Positions 45,053 through 53,675 of a stretch of DNA of 64,000 nucleotides are shown here, one piece after another. The position numbers and the translations under genes are program-made. Within the stretch, counting starts at the first letter, position 1, and every line of letters starts with the position of its first letter. Source of the DNA: Rhizobiales bacterium GAS188. GTDB lineage: Bacteria; Pseudomonadota; Alphaproteobacteria; Rhizobiales; Beijerinckiaceae. The stretch lies in assembly GCA_900104855.1 (NCBI GenBank), contig FNSS01000001.1, positions 1,054,001-1,118,000 on the forward strand. The letters are read 5' to 3'. The notes below the pieces were generated by a model. That model saw nothing but the letters and a program-made list of their open reading frames with translations. It was not told the DNA's origin and did not search any database.

Positions 45053-45697
45053 ATGGATTCGACGGTTAAGACCTTGCCTATCCGCCCTCTTCAGGCGGAC
45101 AACGACATCTCCCATCCGCGCCGTCCCAGCCGCGAAGAGGCGGAAGCGGCGGTGCGCACGCTCATCCGCTGGGCGGGCGACGATCCGACGCGCGAAGGCC
45201 TCATCGAGACGCCGCGTCGCGTGGTAAAGGCCTATGAGCAGCTCTTCGAGGGCTATGGCAAGGACCCGTCCCACTCGCTGGCGCGCGTCTTCGAGGAAGC
45301 CGGCGGCTATAACGACCTCGTCCTGGTGCGCGATATCCCGTTCTTCTCGCATTGCGAGCACCATATGGTGCCCTTCTTCGGCAAGGCGCATATCGGCTAT
45401 TATTCGTCGAGCGGGGTCGTCGGCCTGTCGAAGCTCGCCCGCACCATCGAGGTGTTCGCGCGCCGCCTGCAGACGCAGGAGACGATGTCGGCCGAGATCG
45501 TGCAGGCCATCGAGAAGACCTTGAAGCCGCGCGGCGTCGCCCTGATGCTCGAGGCTGAGCATCTGTGCATGACGATGCGCGGCGTGCAGAAGGCCGGGGC
45601 TTCGACCGTGACCACCCAGTTCACCGGCGTCTTCCGGGACGATCCCGCCGAGCAGACCAAGTTCCTGGCGATGCTGCGCCGACCGATGGCGGGCTGA
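45053..45697 (+). CDS. folE: GTP cyclohydrolase I (copy 1)
   Basis: 214 residues. The catalytic domain has [20 protein letters not shown] and [24 protein letters not shown], giving the Cys/His/Cys zinc ligands and the active-site His residues. It makes 7,8-dihydroneopterin triphosphate from GTP, the first step of folate (and possibly queuosine) synthesis. The N-terminal 22 residues differ from copy 2, and the rest is nearly identical to it. It is separated from copy 2 by a single base and presumably co-transcribed with it. Confidence 0.96.
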   Translation: MDSTVKTLPIRPLQADNDISHPRRPSREEAEAAVRTLIRWAGDDPTREGLIETPRRVVKAYEQLFEGYGKDPSHSLARVFEEAGGYNDLVLVRDIPFFSHCEHHMVPFFGKAHIGYYSSSGVVGLSKLARTIEVFARRLQTQETMSAEIVQAIEKTLKPRGVALMLEAEHLCMTMRGVQKAGASTVTTQFTGVFRDDPAEQTKFLAMLRRPMAG

Positions 45698-45698
45698 A

Positions 45699-46292
45699 TT
45701 GACCTCGCCGCTCCGCCGTCCCAGTCGGGAGGAGGCGGAAGCTGCGGTCCGCACGCTCATCCGCTGGGCGGGCGATGATCCGACGCGGGAGGGCCTCGTC
45801 GAGACGCCGCGCCGCGTGGTCAGGGCCTATGAGCAGCTCTTCGATGGCTATGAGAAGGATCCGTCCCACGCGCTGGCGCGCGTCTTCGAGGAGGCGGGCG
45901 GCTATGACGACCTCGTCCTCGTGCGCGACATCCCTTTCTTCTCGCATTGCGAGCACCATATGCTGCCCTTCTTCGGCAAGGCGCATGTCGGCTATTATTC
46001 GTCGAGCGGCGTCGTCGGCCTGTCGAAGCTCGCCCATGTCATCGACATCTTTTCCCGCCGCCTGCAGACCCAGGAGACCATGTCGGCCGAGATCGTGCAG
46101 GCCATCGAAGAGAGCCTGATGCCGCGCGGCGTCGCCTTGCTGGTCGAGGCCGAGCATCTGTGCATGTCGATGCGCGGGGTGCGCAAGGTGGGCGCCTCGA
46201 CCGTGACGACCCAGTTCAGCGGCGTCTTCCGCGACGATCCGGCCGAGCAGGCGAAGTTCCTGACGATGCTGTGCCAAAAGACGGCAGGCTGA
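45699..46292 (+). CDS. folE: GTP cyclohydrolase I (copy 2, tandem duplicate)
   Basis: 197 residues from a TTG one base after the stop of copy 1. There is no separate ribosome binding site, so it is probably translated by re-initiation. All zinc and catalytic residues are kept ([24 protein letters not shown]). Differences from copy 1 are scattered and mostly conservative, so both copies should be functional. The N-terminus is shorter. Tandem folE genes are unusual: dosage or heteromer formation are the simplest explanations. Confidence 0.93.
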   Translation: MTSPLRRPSREEAEAAVRTLIRWAGDDPTREGLVETPRRVVRAYEQLFDGYEKDPSHALARVFEEAGGYDDLVLVRDIPFFSHCEHHMLPFFGKAHVGYYSSSGVVGLSKLAHVIDIFSRRLQTQETMSAEIVQAIEESLMPRGVALLVEAEHLCMSMRGVRKVGASTVTTQFSGVFRDDPAEQAKFLTMLCQKTAG

Positions 46293-46442
46293 CTCGCCGG
46301 CGTCTCGCCGTGCCGCCTCCTCTGCGTTTTCGGCATGGAAGCCCGCCTATGCGCAATTGGGAGGGTGAGGCCTCGTGAATTAAGATCGACCCGATCCCTC
46401 AATGCGCACGCGCCCGATATGTTGAGCCTCAAGGACCATCCG

Positions 46443-48827
46443 ATGCAGGATTATCCGACTTCCTTCCAAGATGCCGATCAACTCGCTACGACGAAATTCG
46501 GCGTCGGCCAGCCGGTGCGCCGCACCGAAGACCCGGTGCTGGTGCGCGGTGAAGGCTGCTACACAGACGATATCAGCGTGCCGGGCCAGCTCTATGCGGC
46601 CATGGCGCTCAGCCACCATCCGCATGGCGTGATCCGCCGCATCGACCTCGAGGCCGCCAAAGCCATGCCGGGCGTTGCCGCGATCGTCACCGGCGAGGAT
46701 CTGCGCCAGGCCGGCTACGGCACGCTCGATTGCGGCTTCAGCGTCAACAGCCGCGACGGCACGCCGCTGCGCAAGACGCCGCGTGCGCCGCTCGCCATCG
46801 ATCGGGTGCGCTTCGTGGGCGAGCCGGTCGCCTGCGTGATCGCCGAGACCGCGATCCAGGCGCGCGACGCCGCGGAGGCCATCTCGGTCGAGATCGAGCC
46901 CCTCGATGCCGTCACCGATGTACATGCGGCTGCGGCCGAAGGCGCGCCGCTCCTGCACGCCGACATCCCGAGCAATGTGGCGCTCGATTTCCATTACGGC
47001 GACACGCAGAAGACGGCGGCGGCTTTCGCCAAGGCGGCGCATGTGACGAAACTGCGCCTCGTCCATAATCGCGTCGTGGTCAACGCCATGGAGCCGCGCG
47101 CCGCCATTGCGGCCTATGACGCCAAGGCCGATCGCTGGACGCTCACGGTGTGCAGCCAGGGCGTCATAGGCATGCGCAACCAGCTCGCCAAGGAAGTGCT
47201 GCGCGTGCCGCCCGAGAAGGTGCGGATCGTGTCGAAGAATGTCGGCGGCTCCTTCGGCATGAAGGGGTCGGTCTATCCCGAATATGTGGCGATGCTGCAC
47301 GCGGCGCGCCTGCTCGGGCGCCCGGTGAAATGGGCCAATGACCGCTCCGGCAGCTTCCTGTCGGATCATCATGGGCGCGCCCAGGAGGCAGAAGCCGAGC
47401 TCGCGCTCGATGCGCGCGGCCGCTTCCTTGCGGTGCGGCTCAATGCTTTCGGCGATATGGGCGCCTATCTCACCCGCTTCGGGCCGCTGATCCCGAGCAT
47501 CAACTACGTCAAGAACGTGGTCGGGCCCTATCGCACCCCGCTCGTCGAGGTCTCGACCCGCTGCGTATTCACCAACACGGTGCCGGTCGGCGCCTATCGC
47601 GGCGCCGGGCGGCCCGAAGCGGTTGCCATCATGGAGCGCCTCATCGACCTTGCGGCCGCCGAGACCGGTATCGATCGCGTGACGCTGCGCCGGCGCAATT
47701 TCATCCGGCCGCAGGATTTCCCGTACGCTGCCGCCTCCGGCCAGACCTATGATTGCGGGGATTTCGAGCAGCTGATGGACCGCGCGCTCGAAGCCGCGGA
47801 TTGGAAGGGCTTCGCGGCGCGCAAGCGCGCGAGCCGCAAGCAAGGGCTGCTGCGCGGGCGCGGCCTGTCGACCTATCTGGAGATGACGGCCGCCATGGGG
47901 ACCGAGCTCGGCGGCATCCGCTTCGATGCGGATGGCGATGTGACCATCCTGACCGGCACGCATGACCATGGCCAGGGGCATGCGACGGCTTTCGCGCAGG
48001 TGCTGGTCGGCAAGCTCGGCGTGCCCTTCGAGCGTATCCGGTTGGAGCAGAGCGACAGCGACCAATTGCCGGGCGGCGGGGGCACCGGCGGCTCGCGCTC
48101 GATCATGACCAGCGGCACCGCCATCATGGCGGCGGCCGACAAAGTGATCGAGCGCGGCAAGATCGCCGCCGCTGCCCTGCTCGAGGCCGGAATCCAGGAC
48201 ATCGAATTCGCGCGCGGTCGCTTCGCAATCGCCGGAACCGACCGCTCGATCGGCATCATGGATCTCGCGGCGAGGCTGCGCGGCGCGACGGGCCTCGCAG
48301 CCGATGTGCCGCGCTCGCTCGACTATGCGGCGATGACCGACCCGATCCCCGGCGTCTTCCCCAATGGCTGCCATATCGCCGAGGTGGAAATCGACCCTGA
48401 GACCGGCGTGACCCGTGTCGACCGCTACATCTCGGTCAATGATTTCGGCACGGTGGTGAACCCGATGCTCGTCGAAGGCCAGATCCACGGAGGCGTGGTG
48501 CAGGGGCTCGGCCAGGCACTCATGGAGGACGCGATCTACGACGCGGACGGGCAATTGCAGACCGGATCCTTCATGGATTACGCCATGCCGCGCGCCGCCG
48601 ACACGCCCGATTTCGGCTTCATCAGCCATCCCGTGCCCACCCGCACCAATGCGGTCGGCGCCAAGGGATGCGGCGAGGCCGGCTGCTCGGGCGCCATTCC
48701 GGTCGCGGTGAGCGCCGTCCTCGATGCGCTCGCCGATCTCGGCATCAGGAAGATCGACATGCCTGCGACGCCGCAACGCATCTGGGCTGCGATCGAAGCG
48801 GCCCGCCAGGCAGGCGCGGCCGCTTGA
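46443..48827 (+). CDS. Xanthine dehydrogenase-family molybdopterin-binding subunit (CoxL form II-like)
   Basis: 794 residues from ATG MQDYPTSFQD with AAGGA upstream. The N-terminal a/b hammerhead (GQPVRRTEDPVLVRGEGCYTDD), GGSFGMKG, the form II-type loop VGAYRGAGRPEA, GQGHATAFAQVL, and the C-terminal GAKGCGEAGCSGAIPVAV with the catalytic Glu are all present. The AYRGAGR loop, not AYxCSFR, argues against true CO dehydrogenase. Neither the FAD nor the 2Fe-2S subunit is adjacent, so it is an orphan needing partners elsewhere. Unlike IorB it has no Tat signal and should be cytosolic. Confidence 0.92.
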   Translation: MQDYPTSFQDADQLATTKFGVGQPVRRTEDPVLVRGEGCYTDDISVPGQLYAAMALSHHPHGVIRRIDLEAAKAMPGVAAIVTGEDLRQAGYGTLDCGFSVNSRDGTPLRKTPRAPLAIDRVRFVGEPVACVIAETAIQARDAAEAISVEIEPLDAVTDVHAAAAEGAPLLHADIPSNVALDFHYGDTQKTAAAFAKAAHVTKLRLVHNRVVVNAMEPRAAIAAYDAKADRWTLTVCSQGVIGMRNQLAKEVLRVPPEKVRIVSKNVGGSFGMKGSVYPEYVAMLHAARLLGRPVKWANDRSGSFLSDHHGRAQEAEAELALDARGRFLAVRLNAFGDMGAYLTRFGPLIPSINYVKNVVGPYRTPLVEVSTRCVFTNTVPVGAYRGAGRPEAVAIMERLIDLAAAETGIDRVTLRRRNFIRPQDFPYAAASGQTYDCGDFEQLMDRALEAADWKGFAARKRASRKQGLLRGRGLSTYLEMTAAMGTELGGIRFDADGDVTILTGTHDHGQGHATAFAQVLVGKLGVPFERIRLEQSDSDQLPGGGGTGGSRSIMTSGTAIMAAADKVIERGKIAAAALLEAGIQDIEFARGRFAIAGTDRSIGIMDLAARLRGATGLAADVPRSLDYAAMTDPIPGVFPNGCHIAEVEIDPETGVTRVDRYISVNDFGTVVNPMLVEGQIHGGVVQGLGQALMEDAIYDADGQLQTGSFMDYAMPRAADTPDFGFISHPVPTRTNAVGAKGCGEAGCSGAIPVAVSAVLDALADLGIRKIDMPATPQRIWAAIEAARQAGAAA

Positions 48828-48855
48828 GCGGCAAGGTCCTCGGAAGGAGAGCGCT

Positions 48856-48954
48856 TTGAGTTTCCCCGCCTATACGATCGCCGGGCACCCGGGTCTCGAC
48901 CTCACCGGGCGCCCGGCACCGCAGCCTGCCCATGCCGTCGCGCGCGGAAACTGA
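48856..48954 (+). pseudogene. Possible truncated 5' end of a former downstream gene
   Basis: GGAAGGAG lies eight bases before a TTG that opens MSFPAYTIAGHPGLDLTGRPAP and stops after 32 codons. A strong ribosome binding site in front of a dead-end frame, directly where the minus-strand toxin-antitoxin unit ends, suggests a gene interrupted by that insertion. The antitoxin's last codons lie within it. Confidence 0.35.
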
Positions 48955-49231
48955 CGCTCACCTCCACGTCTTCGTCGAGTTTCCCGAGTATTGCGATCAA
49001 GCGATCGAGTGTGAAGCGGCGGAGCTGCGTGTTGCGGATACGCGAAAATTCCGAGTGGGAAACGCCGGTCAGCTTCTCGGCGTCGCGTGTCGAGAGCTTG
49101 CGTTCACCGAGAGTGCGGATGATTTTCGCAGCCGTGATCGCCCGGGCCTGCTCGAGCCCGGCATTGGGACGGCCAAAGTCGCGGTAGACATTGCCGCTTC
49201 CGCGCACCAATTCCAGTTTGTCCTCGTTCAT
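48902..49231 (-). CDS. HTH antitoxin (HigA-like, HTH_37 type)
   Basis: 109 residues. The helix-turn-helix is at about 40-85 (LGERKLSTRDAEKLTGVSHSEFSRIRNTQLRRFTLDRLIAIL) and is followed by LDEDVEVSVSF. The start overlaps the toxin stop by ATGA, the reverse order (toxin first) typical of HigBA-type units. It should bind the toxin and repress the promoter. The last ten residues (HGQAAVPGAR) look like read-through into flanking DNA, consistent with an insertion boundary. Confidence 0.88.
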   Translation of the reverse strand: MNEDKLELVRGSGNVYRDFGRPNAGLEQARAITAAKIIRTLGERKLSTRDAEKLTGVSHSEFSRIRNTQLRRFTLDRLIAILGKLDEDVEVSVSFRARRHGQAAVPGAR

Positions 49232-49572
49232 TTTAGGGCCTCCTTCAATCGCCTGAGACGATCACGGATAAGGTCAACCTCCGTCTGCGGCGTCTTGATT
49301 CCCGACTTCGATTTCTTCTGAAACGCGTGGAGCACCCATAGATCCGCGCCGATCTTGACCGCATACAGAACCCGGAAGGCGTTCCCGCGATGCTTCAGCG
49401 CGATTTCAAATACACCACCATCAACCCCCTTGAACGGCTTGGACTTGTCCGACTTTCCGCCCTCTGCGGCTATGGTCAGAGCGTCCAACATGTCGCTCTG
49501 CACGGCGTCGGGGAAACCCTCGAAATCCTTCCGAGCGGCCTTGATCCACGAAATCTGCCGGGTATCTCGCAT
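49228..49572 (-). CDS. RelE/HigB-type toxin (Gp49-like family)
   Basis: 114 residues from ATG MRDTRQISWIKAARKDFEGFP. It has the Gp49-like core KPFKGVDGGVFEIALKHRGNAFRVLYAVKIGADLWVLHAFQKKSKSGIKTP, with the basic surface residues expected of ribosome-dependent mRNA interferases. The ribosome binding site is weak and an inverted repeat lies 12-25 bp upstream, which suggests tight autoregulation. The gene pair lies between an orphan molybdenum hydroxylase and hslV. Confidence 0.88.
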   Translation of the reverse strand: MRDTRQISWIKAARKDFEGFPDAVQSDMLDALTIAAEGGKSDKSKPFKGVDGGVFEIALKHRGNAFRVLYAVKIGADLWVLHAFQKKSKSGIKTPQTEVDLIRDRLRRLKEALK

Positions 49573-49583
49573 CGCAGCGATGT

Positions 49584-49597
49584 TGACATATTTGTCA
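49584..49597. promoter_or_regulatory. Operator candidate TGACA-tatt-TGTCA upstream of the toxin
   Basis: A 5+4+5 inverted repeat sits 12-25 bp before the toxin start. A second partial site (ttgacatat) occurs at about 49669. This is the position expected for HigA binding. Confidence 0.5.
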
Positions 49598-49829
49598 CCA
49601 ACCCGCAAGCCTTCTTGCGTGACCCGCCTGTCAAGCCACACGTCGCGCCAATTGAGCGCGCAGCTTGACATATAGGCAGGAGCCAGCCCCGCTCCCCCGG
49701 ATCGAGCCCTCAGCGCCCTCTCGCCGAATTGTGGCCTTCCCCCGCCGGCCCTCCTCTTGGAGAGTGGCGCCTTCCCGTCCTAAATGGGCGAAGCCGCAAT
49801 CGGCGGCGCGGTATCGAGGCTCACGGCAT

Positions 49830-50390
49830 ATGAGAGACACAGTCCGGGCGGACGGAAAACGGCTGCGCGCCACCACCATCCTGATGGTGCGCAAGGGCTC
49901 GCGCGTGGTCATAGGCGGGGATGGCCAGGTGAGCCTCGGCCAGACCGTGATCAAGGCCAATGCCCGCAAGGTCCGCCGGCTCGGCAAGGGCCAGGTGATC
50001 GGCGGCTTCGCGGGGGCGACGGCGGATGCCTTCACGCTCTTCGAGCGCCTCGAAGGCAAGCTCGAGCAATATCCGGGGCAGCTGATGCGGGCTTGCGTCG
50101 AGCTCGCCAAGGATTGGCGCACCGACCGCTATCTGCGGCGGCTCGAGGCCATGATGCTGGTGGCCGACAAGGAGGTTGGCCTGCTGCTCACCGGCACGGG
50201 CGACGTGCTGGAGCCGGAGGGCCAGCTGATGGGCATCGGCTCGGGCGGCAATTACGCGCTCGCGGCGGCGCGCGCCCTGATGGATGTGGAGCCCGATCCC
50301 GAAACGATCGTGCGCAAGGCGCTCGGCATCGCGGCCGAGATCTGCGTCTACACCAACGCCAATCTCGTCATCGAGAGCCTGGCATGCTGA
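49830..50390 (+). CDS. hslV: ATP-dependent protease subunit HslV (ClpQ)
   Basis: 186 residues. A short pro-sequence ([14 protein letters not shown]) precedes the N-terminal catalytic Thr of [24 protein letters not shown] and the [14 protein letters not shown] motif are intact. It forms the double hexameric threonine protease that degrades substrates unfolded by HslU. GAGG lies about ten bases before the start. Its end overlaps the next gene by seven bases, so hslU is reached through three intervening genes. Confidence 0.95.
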   Translation: MRDTVRADGKRLRATTILMVRKGSRVVIGGDGQVSLGQTVIKANARKVRRLGKGQVIGGFAGATADAFTLFERLEGKLEQYPGQLMRACVELAKDWRTDRYLRRLEAMMLVADKEVGLLLTGTGDVLEPEGQLMGIGSGGNYALAAARALMDVEPDPETIVRKALGIAAEICVYTNANLVIESLAC

Positions 50391-50854
50391 TCGACATCGC
50401 AGCGGCGCTTGCGTGCCTTGCCGGCGCCGCCGCGATCTTCGGTCTCGGCCTCTCCTACGGCGCCAGCCTCTCCCATGGTCTCGGCGTCTCCAATAGTGTC
50501 GGTCCCTTGGGTCTGACGCTGCTCGTCTACAGCTTCGTCCTGTCGGAGCTGCTGGCGAGGCGCGCTGAATTCAAGGTCGCGGGCTTCGCGCTGGCGCTCA
50601 TCGCCGCTGTTGCCTGCGCGGTGCTCGGCCATCTCGCGCTGCTGTCGATCGCGGCCTCCGACGAGGCGCCCGAGCTCACGCGTCAATTCTTCGCACCGTT
50701 GACGGCGGGCGCGGTCTGCGCCTCGATCGGGGCGCTGGCGTATTATCTGACCTACCGTGTGCCCCTCAGCTGGACCATAGCGGCGGCAGCCGGGCTCTAT
50801 GCGGTCTTCGGGGCGCTGAAGCTCGGCTTCGGCAATACCTGGATGCATCTGTGA
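50384..50854 (+). CDS. Small membrane protein between hslV and the Kir channel gene
   Basis: 156 residues. The ATG overlaps the hslV stop. Four or five membrane helices (for example [76 protein letters not shown]). The N-terminal helix is interrupted by hexapeptide-like units [18 protein letters not shown], encoded by 18-bp tandem repeats. The function is unknown; position and overlap suggest co-expression with the channel gene. Confidence 0.7.
   Translation: MLIDIAAALACLAGAAAIFGLGLSYGASLSHGLGVSNSVGPLGLTLLVYSFVLSELLARRAEFKVAGFALALIAAVACAVLGHLALLSIAASDEAPELTRQFFAPLTAGAVCASIGALAYYLTYRVPLSWTIAAAAGLYAVFGALKLGFGNTWMHL
50438..50509 (+). repeat. Four 18-bp diverged tandem units near a gene start
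   Basis: ttcggtctcggcctctcc, tacggcgccagcctctcc, catggtctcggcgtctcc and a weaker fourth encode hexapeptide repeats at residues about 19-42 of the membrane protein. Confidence 0.6.
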
Positions 50855-51723
50855 TGCGCCCCCGGCGCCGCCCCTTGACCGAGAATGTCGGCGATCGCCA
50901 GGCGGTGCTGCGCGGCATCGAGACCCGCTTCTGGGACGATTTCCGCTATCGCAGCCTGACCACTTCCTGGCCTGTCTTCGTCCTCGGCGCGGCCATCGCC
51001 TTCCTGGCGCTCAACGCCCTCTTCGCGCTTGCCTATTTTCTCGGCCTGGAGCCCGTCTCCAACGTGCCGCAAGGCTCCTTTCTCCACGATCTCTATTTCA
51101 GCATCGAGACGATCGCGACGGTCGGCTATGGCGACATGCACCCGCAAACCCATTACGGGCATGTCGTGGCGAGCCTCGAGATGTTCGTCGGCCTGTTCTA
51201 CGCTGCGGTGCTCACCGGCTTGATCTTCGCGCGTTTCGCTCGTCCCCGTGCGCGCGTGCTGTTCGCCGACAAGATCGCGATCGGCACGCATGACGGCGAG
51301 CCCGCCCTGATGCTGCGCATGGCCAATGAGCGACGCAACGCCATCAGCAACGCCTCGGCCAAGCTGTGGATGATCCGGGCCGCCGATGCGGATGGCGCTC
51401 ACTTCCGAGCCATCACCGAGCTGTCCTTGCTCAGGCGGGAGAGCCCCGTCTTCAGGCTGAGCTGGACGATCTTCCATCGTATCGACGAGACGAGCCCGAT
51501 GCACGGCCTTTCGAGCCAGGACCTTACCAAGCTGAGTGCGGCATTCGTGGTGATCGTCGACGGCTTCGACGAGAGCTCGGCGCAGATGATCCGGGCGCGC
51601 CGCGAATACGGGTCGACCGAGCTGCGCTTCGGCGAGCGCTATGTCGACATCCTGGAGACCACGGATGACGGCCTCACCCTCGACTACGGCAAATTCCACG
51701 ATACGGAACCGCAGGCGAGCTGA
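50854..51723 (+). CDS. Inward-rectifier-type K+ channel (KirBac family)
   Basis: 289 residues. The start overlaps the previous stop (tgatg). It has a slide helix (FWDDFRYRSLTTSWPVF), TM1 (VLGAAIAFLALNALFALAYFLG), a pore helix with the selectivity filter TVGYGD, TM2 (HVVASLEMFVGLFYAAVLTGLIFARF) and the cytosolic Ig-like C-terminal domain with RPRARVLFADK and TELSLLRRESP. The length is normal. It is a potassium channel of the inner membrane, probably lipid- or pH-gated. Its place between hslV and hslU is unusual. Confidence 0.93.
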   Translation: MRPRRRPLTENVGDRQAVLRGIETRFWDDFRYRSLTTSWPVFVLGAAIAFLALNALFALAYFLGLEPVSNVPQGSFLHDLYFSIETIATVGYGDMHPQTHYGHVVASLEMFVGLFYAAVLTGLIFARFARPRARVLFADKIAIGTHDGEPALMLRMANERRNAISNASAKLWMIRAADADGAHFRAITELSLLRRESPVFRLSWTIFHRIDETSPMHGLSSQDLTKLSAAFVVIVDGFDESSAQMIRARREYGSTELRFGERYVDILETTDDGLTLDYGKFHDTEPQAS

Positions 51724-52334
51724 TGGCGCGCCGCAGCCGGGCCATACCGCCTCACACAGCCGCACCGACTCTGCCGGTTGAGGGGATTCATCGCGGGAGC
51801 GGCGTGACGGTCTTCACCTTCGCGCCGTTCGCGAAATCCGATCTCGAGCTCGTGCGTGACTGGCTCCGTGCTCCCCATGTGGCGCAATGGTGGGGCGATC
51901 CCGAGGAGGAGTTCGCGGAGCTCGAGAGCCATTTCGAGGACGAGACGATCGAGCCGTTTCTCGTCGCGGCCGATGGGAAGCCGATCGGCTACCTGCAAAG
52001 CTATGATCCTCACCGCATAGCCGATCACCCTTTCGGCGATCAGCCTGCCGGCACGCGCGGCCTCGACCTGTTCATCGGTGAAGCCGACCATGTCGGGCGC
52101 GGGCTCGGCAGTGAGCTTCTCCAAGCCTTCGCCGACCGGGCCTTCGCGGCGGGCCTGCGGCGCCTGGTCGCCGACCCCGACCCGCGCAACGCACGGGCTC
52201 TGCGCGCCTATCTCAAGGCGGGCTTCCATCCGATCGGCGAGCGCGATACGCCATGGGGGTTAGTCACGTTGCTGGCCCGCGACCTGTGCTCTGGTGGGGG
52301 CCAAGAGGGATTGACGATGAGGAATTGCCGATGA
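51723..52334 (+). CDS. GNAT acetyltransferase (AAC(6')-like fold)
   Basis: 203 residues. The ATG overlaps the channel gene's stop. The acetyl-CoA site is [21 protein letters not shown] and the C-terminal part [21 protein letters not shown]. The first 30 residues are an unconserved extension; an internal GTG at TVFTFAP may be the true start. The fold is that of AAC(6')-type enzymes, but that does not show drug resistance. A GNAT gene between hslV and hslU is common in Rhizobiales. The last codons lie in the 14-bp tandem unit before hslU. Confidence 0.85.
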   Translation: MARRSRAIPPHTAAPTLPVEGIHRGSGVTVFTFAPFAKSDLELVRDWLRAPHVAQWWGDPEEEFAELESHFEDETIEPFLVAADGKPIGYLQSYDPHRIADHPFGDQPAGTRGLDLFIGEADHVGRGLGSELLQAFADRAFAAGLRRLVADPDPRNARALRAYLKAGFHPIGERDTPWGLVTLLARDLCSGGGQEGLTMRNCR

Positions 52335-52338
52335 GGAA
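52311..52338 (+). repeat. Duplicated 14-bp ribosome-binding region before hslU
   Basis: ttgacgatgaggaa and ttgccgatgaggaa follow directly and end three bases before the hslU ATG. Each contains GAGGAA. The first copy lies in the end of the GNAT gene. Confidence 0.8.
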
Positions 52339-52341
52339 TTC

Positions 52342-53649
52342 ATGACCACCTTCTCGCCTCGCGAAATCGTCTCTGAGCTCGACCGCTATATCGTCGGCCA
52401 GACCGCCGCCAAGCGCGCCGTCGCCATTGCGTTGCGCAATCGCTGGCGGCGCCAGCAGCTGCAAGGTGCGATGCGCGAGGAGGTGCTGCCCAAGAACATC
52501 TTGATGATCGGGCCGACCGGCTGCGGCAAGACCGAGATCTCTCGTCGCCTGGCGCGGCTCGCCGCCGCGCCCTTCCTCAAGGTCGAGGCCACCAAATTCA
52601 CCGAGGTCGGCTATGTCGGACGCGATGTCGAGCAGATCGTGCGCGACCTCGTCGAGATCGGCATCTCGCAGGTGCGCGAGGAGAAGCGCCGCGACGTCGC
52701 CGCCAAGGCCGAGCTCGCGGCCGAGGAGCGCCTGCTCGACGCGCTGGTCGGCAAGACTGCCAGCTCAACGACGCGCGACAGCTTCCGCAAGAAGTTGCGC
52801 GAAGGCGAGCTCGAGGACAAGGAGGTCGAGCTCGAGGTCAACGCGGCCGCGAGCGGCATGCCGATGTTCGAGCTGCCGGGCATGCCGGGCGCCTCGGTCG
52901 GCGCGATCTCGATCGGCGACATGTTCGGCAAGGCCTTCGGCCAGCGCAGCAAGTCGCGGCGTGTCCAGGTGAAGGAGGGCCGCGGCCTGATGATCGCCGA
53001 TGAGAGCGACAAGCTGCTCGACAATGACGCCGTCATCCAGGCGGCACTGCGCGAAGTCGAGGATAACGGCATCGTCTTCCTGGATGAGATCGACAAGATC
53101 TGCGCCCGCGAGGGGCGCGGCGGCGCCGATGTCAGCCGCGAAGGCGTGCAACGCGACCTGCTGCCGCTGATCGAGGGCACGACGGTCGCGACCAAGCACG
53201 GCACCGTGAAGACGGACCATATCCTGTTCATCGCCTCGGGCGCGTTCCACGTGTCGAAGCCGTCCGACCTGCTGCCGGAGCTACAGGGGCGCCTTCCCAT
53301 CCGGGTCGAGCTCTTGCCGCTCGAGGAGGCCGATTTCGTCCGCATCCTGACCGAGACCGAGGCGAGCCTCATCAAGCAATCCGTGGCGCTCATGGCGACC
53401 GAGGGGGTGAGCCTCGTCTTCACCGACGATGCGATCAGGGCGATCGCCCGCCTCGCCTTCGAGGTCAACGCCTCGGTCGAGAATATCGGGGCGCGACGGC
53501 TGCAGACCGTCATCGAGCGGGTGCTCGACGAGATCTCCTTCAAGGCGCCGGACCATTCGGGCGACAGCTTCACCATCGACGCCGATTATGTGCGCGAGCG
53601 CGTCGCCGATCTCGCCCGCGATTCGGATGCGAGCCGTTTCGTCCTGTAG
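52342..53649 (+). CDS. hslU: ATP-dependent protease ATPase subunit HslU (ClpY)
   Basis: 435 residues, complete. It has Walker [10 protein letters not shown], Walker [11 protein letters not shown], the pore motif GYVGRD and the C-terminal end [12 protein letters not shown] that inserts into HslV. It unfolds substrates for HslV. GAGGAA is five bases upstream, in a duplicated 14-bp unit. Confidence 0.97.
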   Translation: MTTFSPREIVSELDRYIVGQTAAKRAVAIALRNRWRRQQLQGAMREEVLPKNILMIGPTGCGKTEISRRLARLAAAPFLKVEATKFTEVGYVGRDVEQIVRDLVEIGISQVREEKRRDVAAKAELAAEERLLDALVGKTASSTTRDSFRKKLREGELEDKEVELEVNAAASGMPMFELPGMPGASVGAISIGDMFGKAFGQRSKSRRVQVKEGRGLMIADESDKLLDNDAVIQAALREVEDNGIVFLDEIDKICAREGRGGADVSREGVQRDLLPLIEGTTVATKHGTVKTDHILFIASGAFHVSKPSDLLPELQGRLPIRVELLPLEEADFVRILTETEASLIKQSVALMATEGVSLVFTDDAIRAIARLAFEVNASVENIGARRLQTVIERVLDEISFKAPDHSGDSFTIDADYVRERVADLARDSDASRFVL

Positions 53650-53650
53650 C

Positions 53651-53675
53651 GGGCGCTTCGTGGCGCCCTCTTTCT
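53651..53675. terminator. Terminator hairpin after hslU
   Basis: A GGGCGC-ttcgtg-GCGCCC stem is followed by tctttct. It lies in the 24-bp space between the convergent hslU and oxidoreductase genes and can end transcription of hslU. Confidence 0.7.

Noticed and set aside
46380-48776. A 798-codon open frame antisense to the CoxL-type gene
   Set aside because: Same artefact of codon bias; no domain, no start signal.
46443-48827. CO dehydrogenase large subunit
   Set aside because: The active-site loop is AYRGAGR, not the AYxCSFR of true CO dehydrogenases, and coxM/coxS are absent.
51723-52334. Aminoglycoside resistance gene
   Set aside because: The fold matches AAC(6')-like GNATs, but the position beside hslU and general housekeeping context give no support for drug modification.
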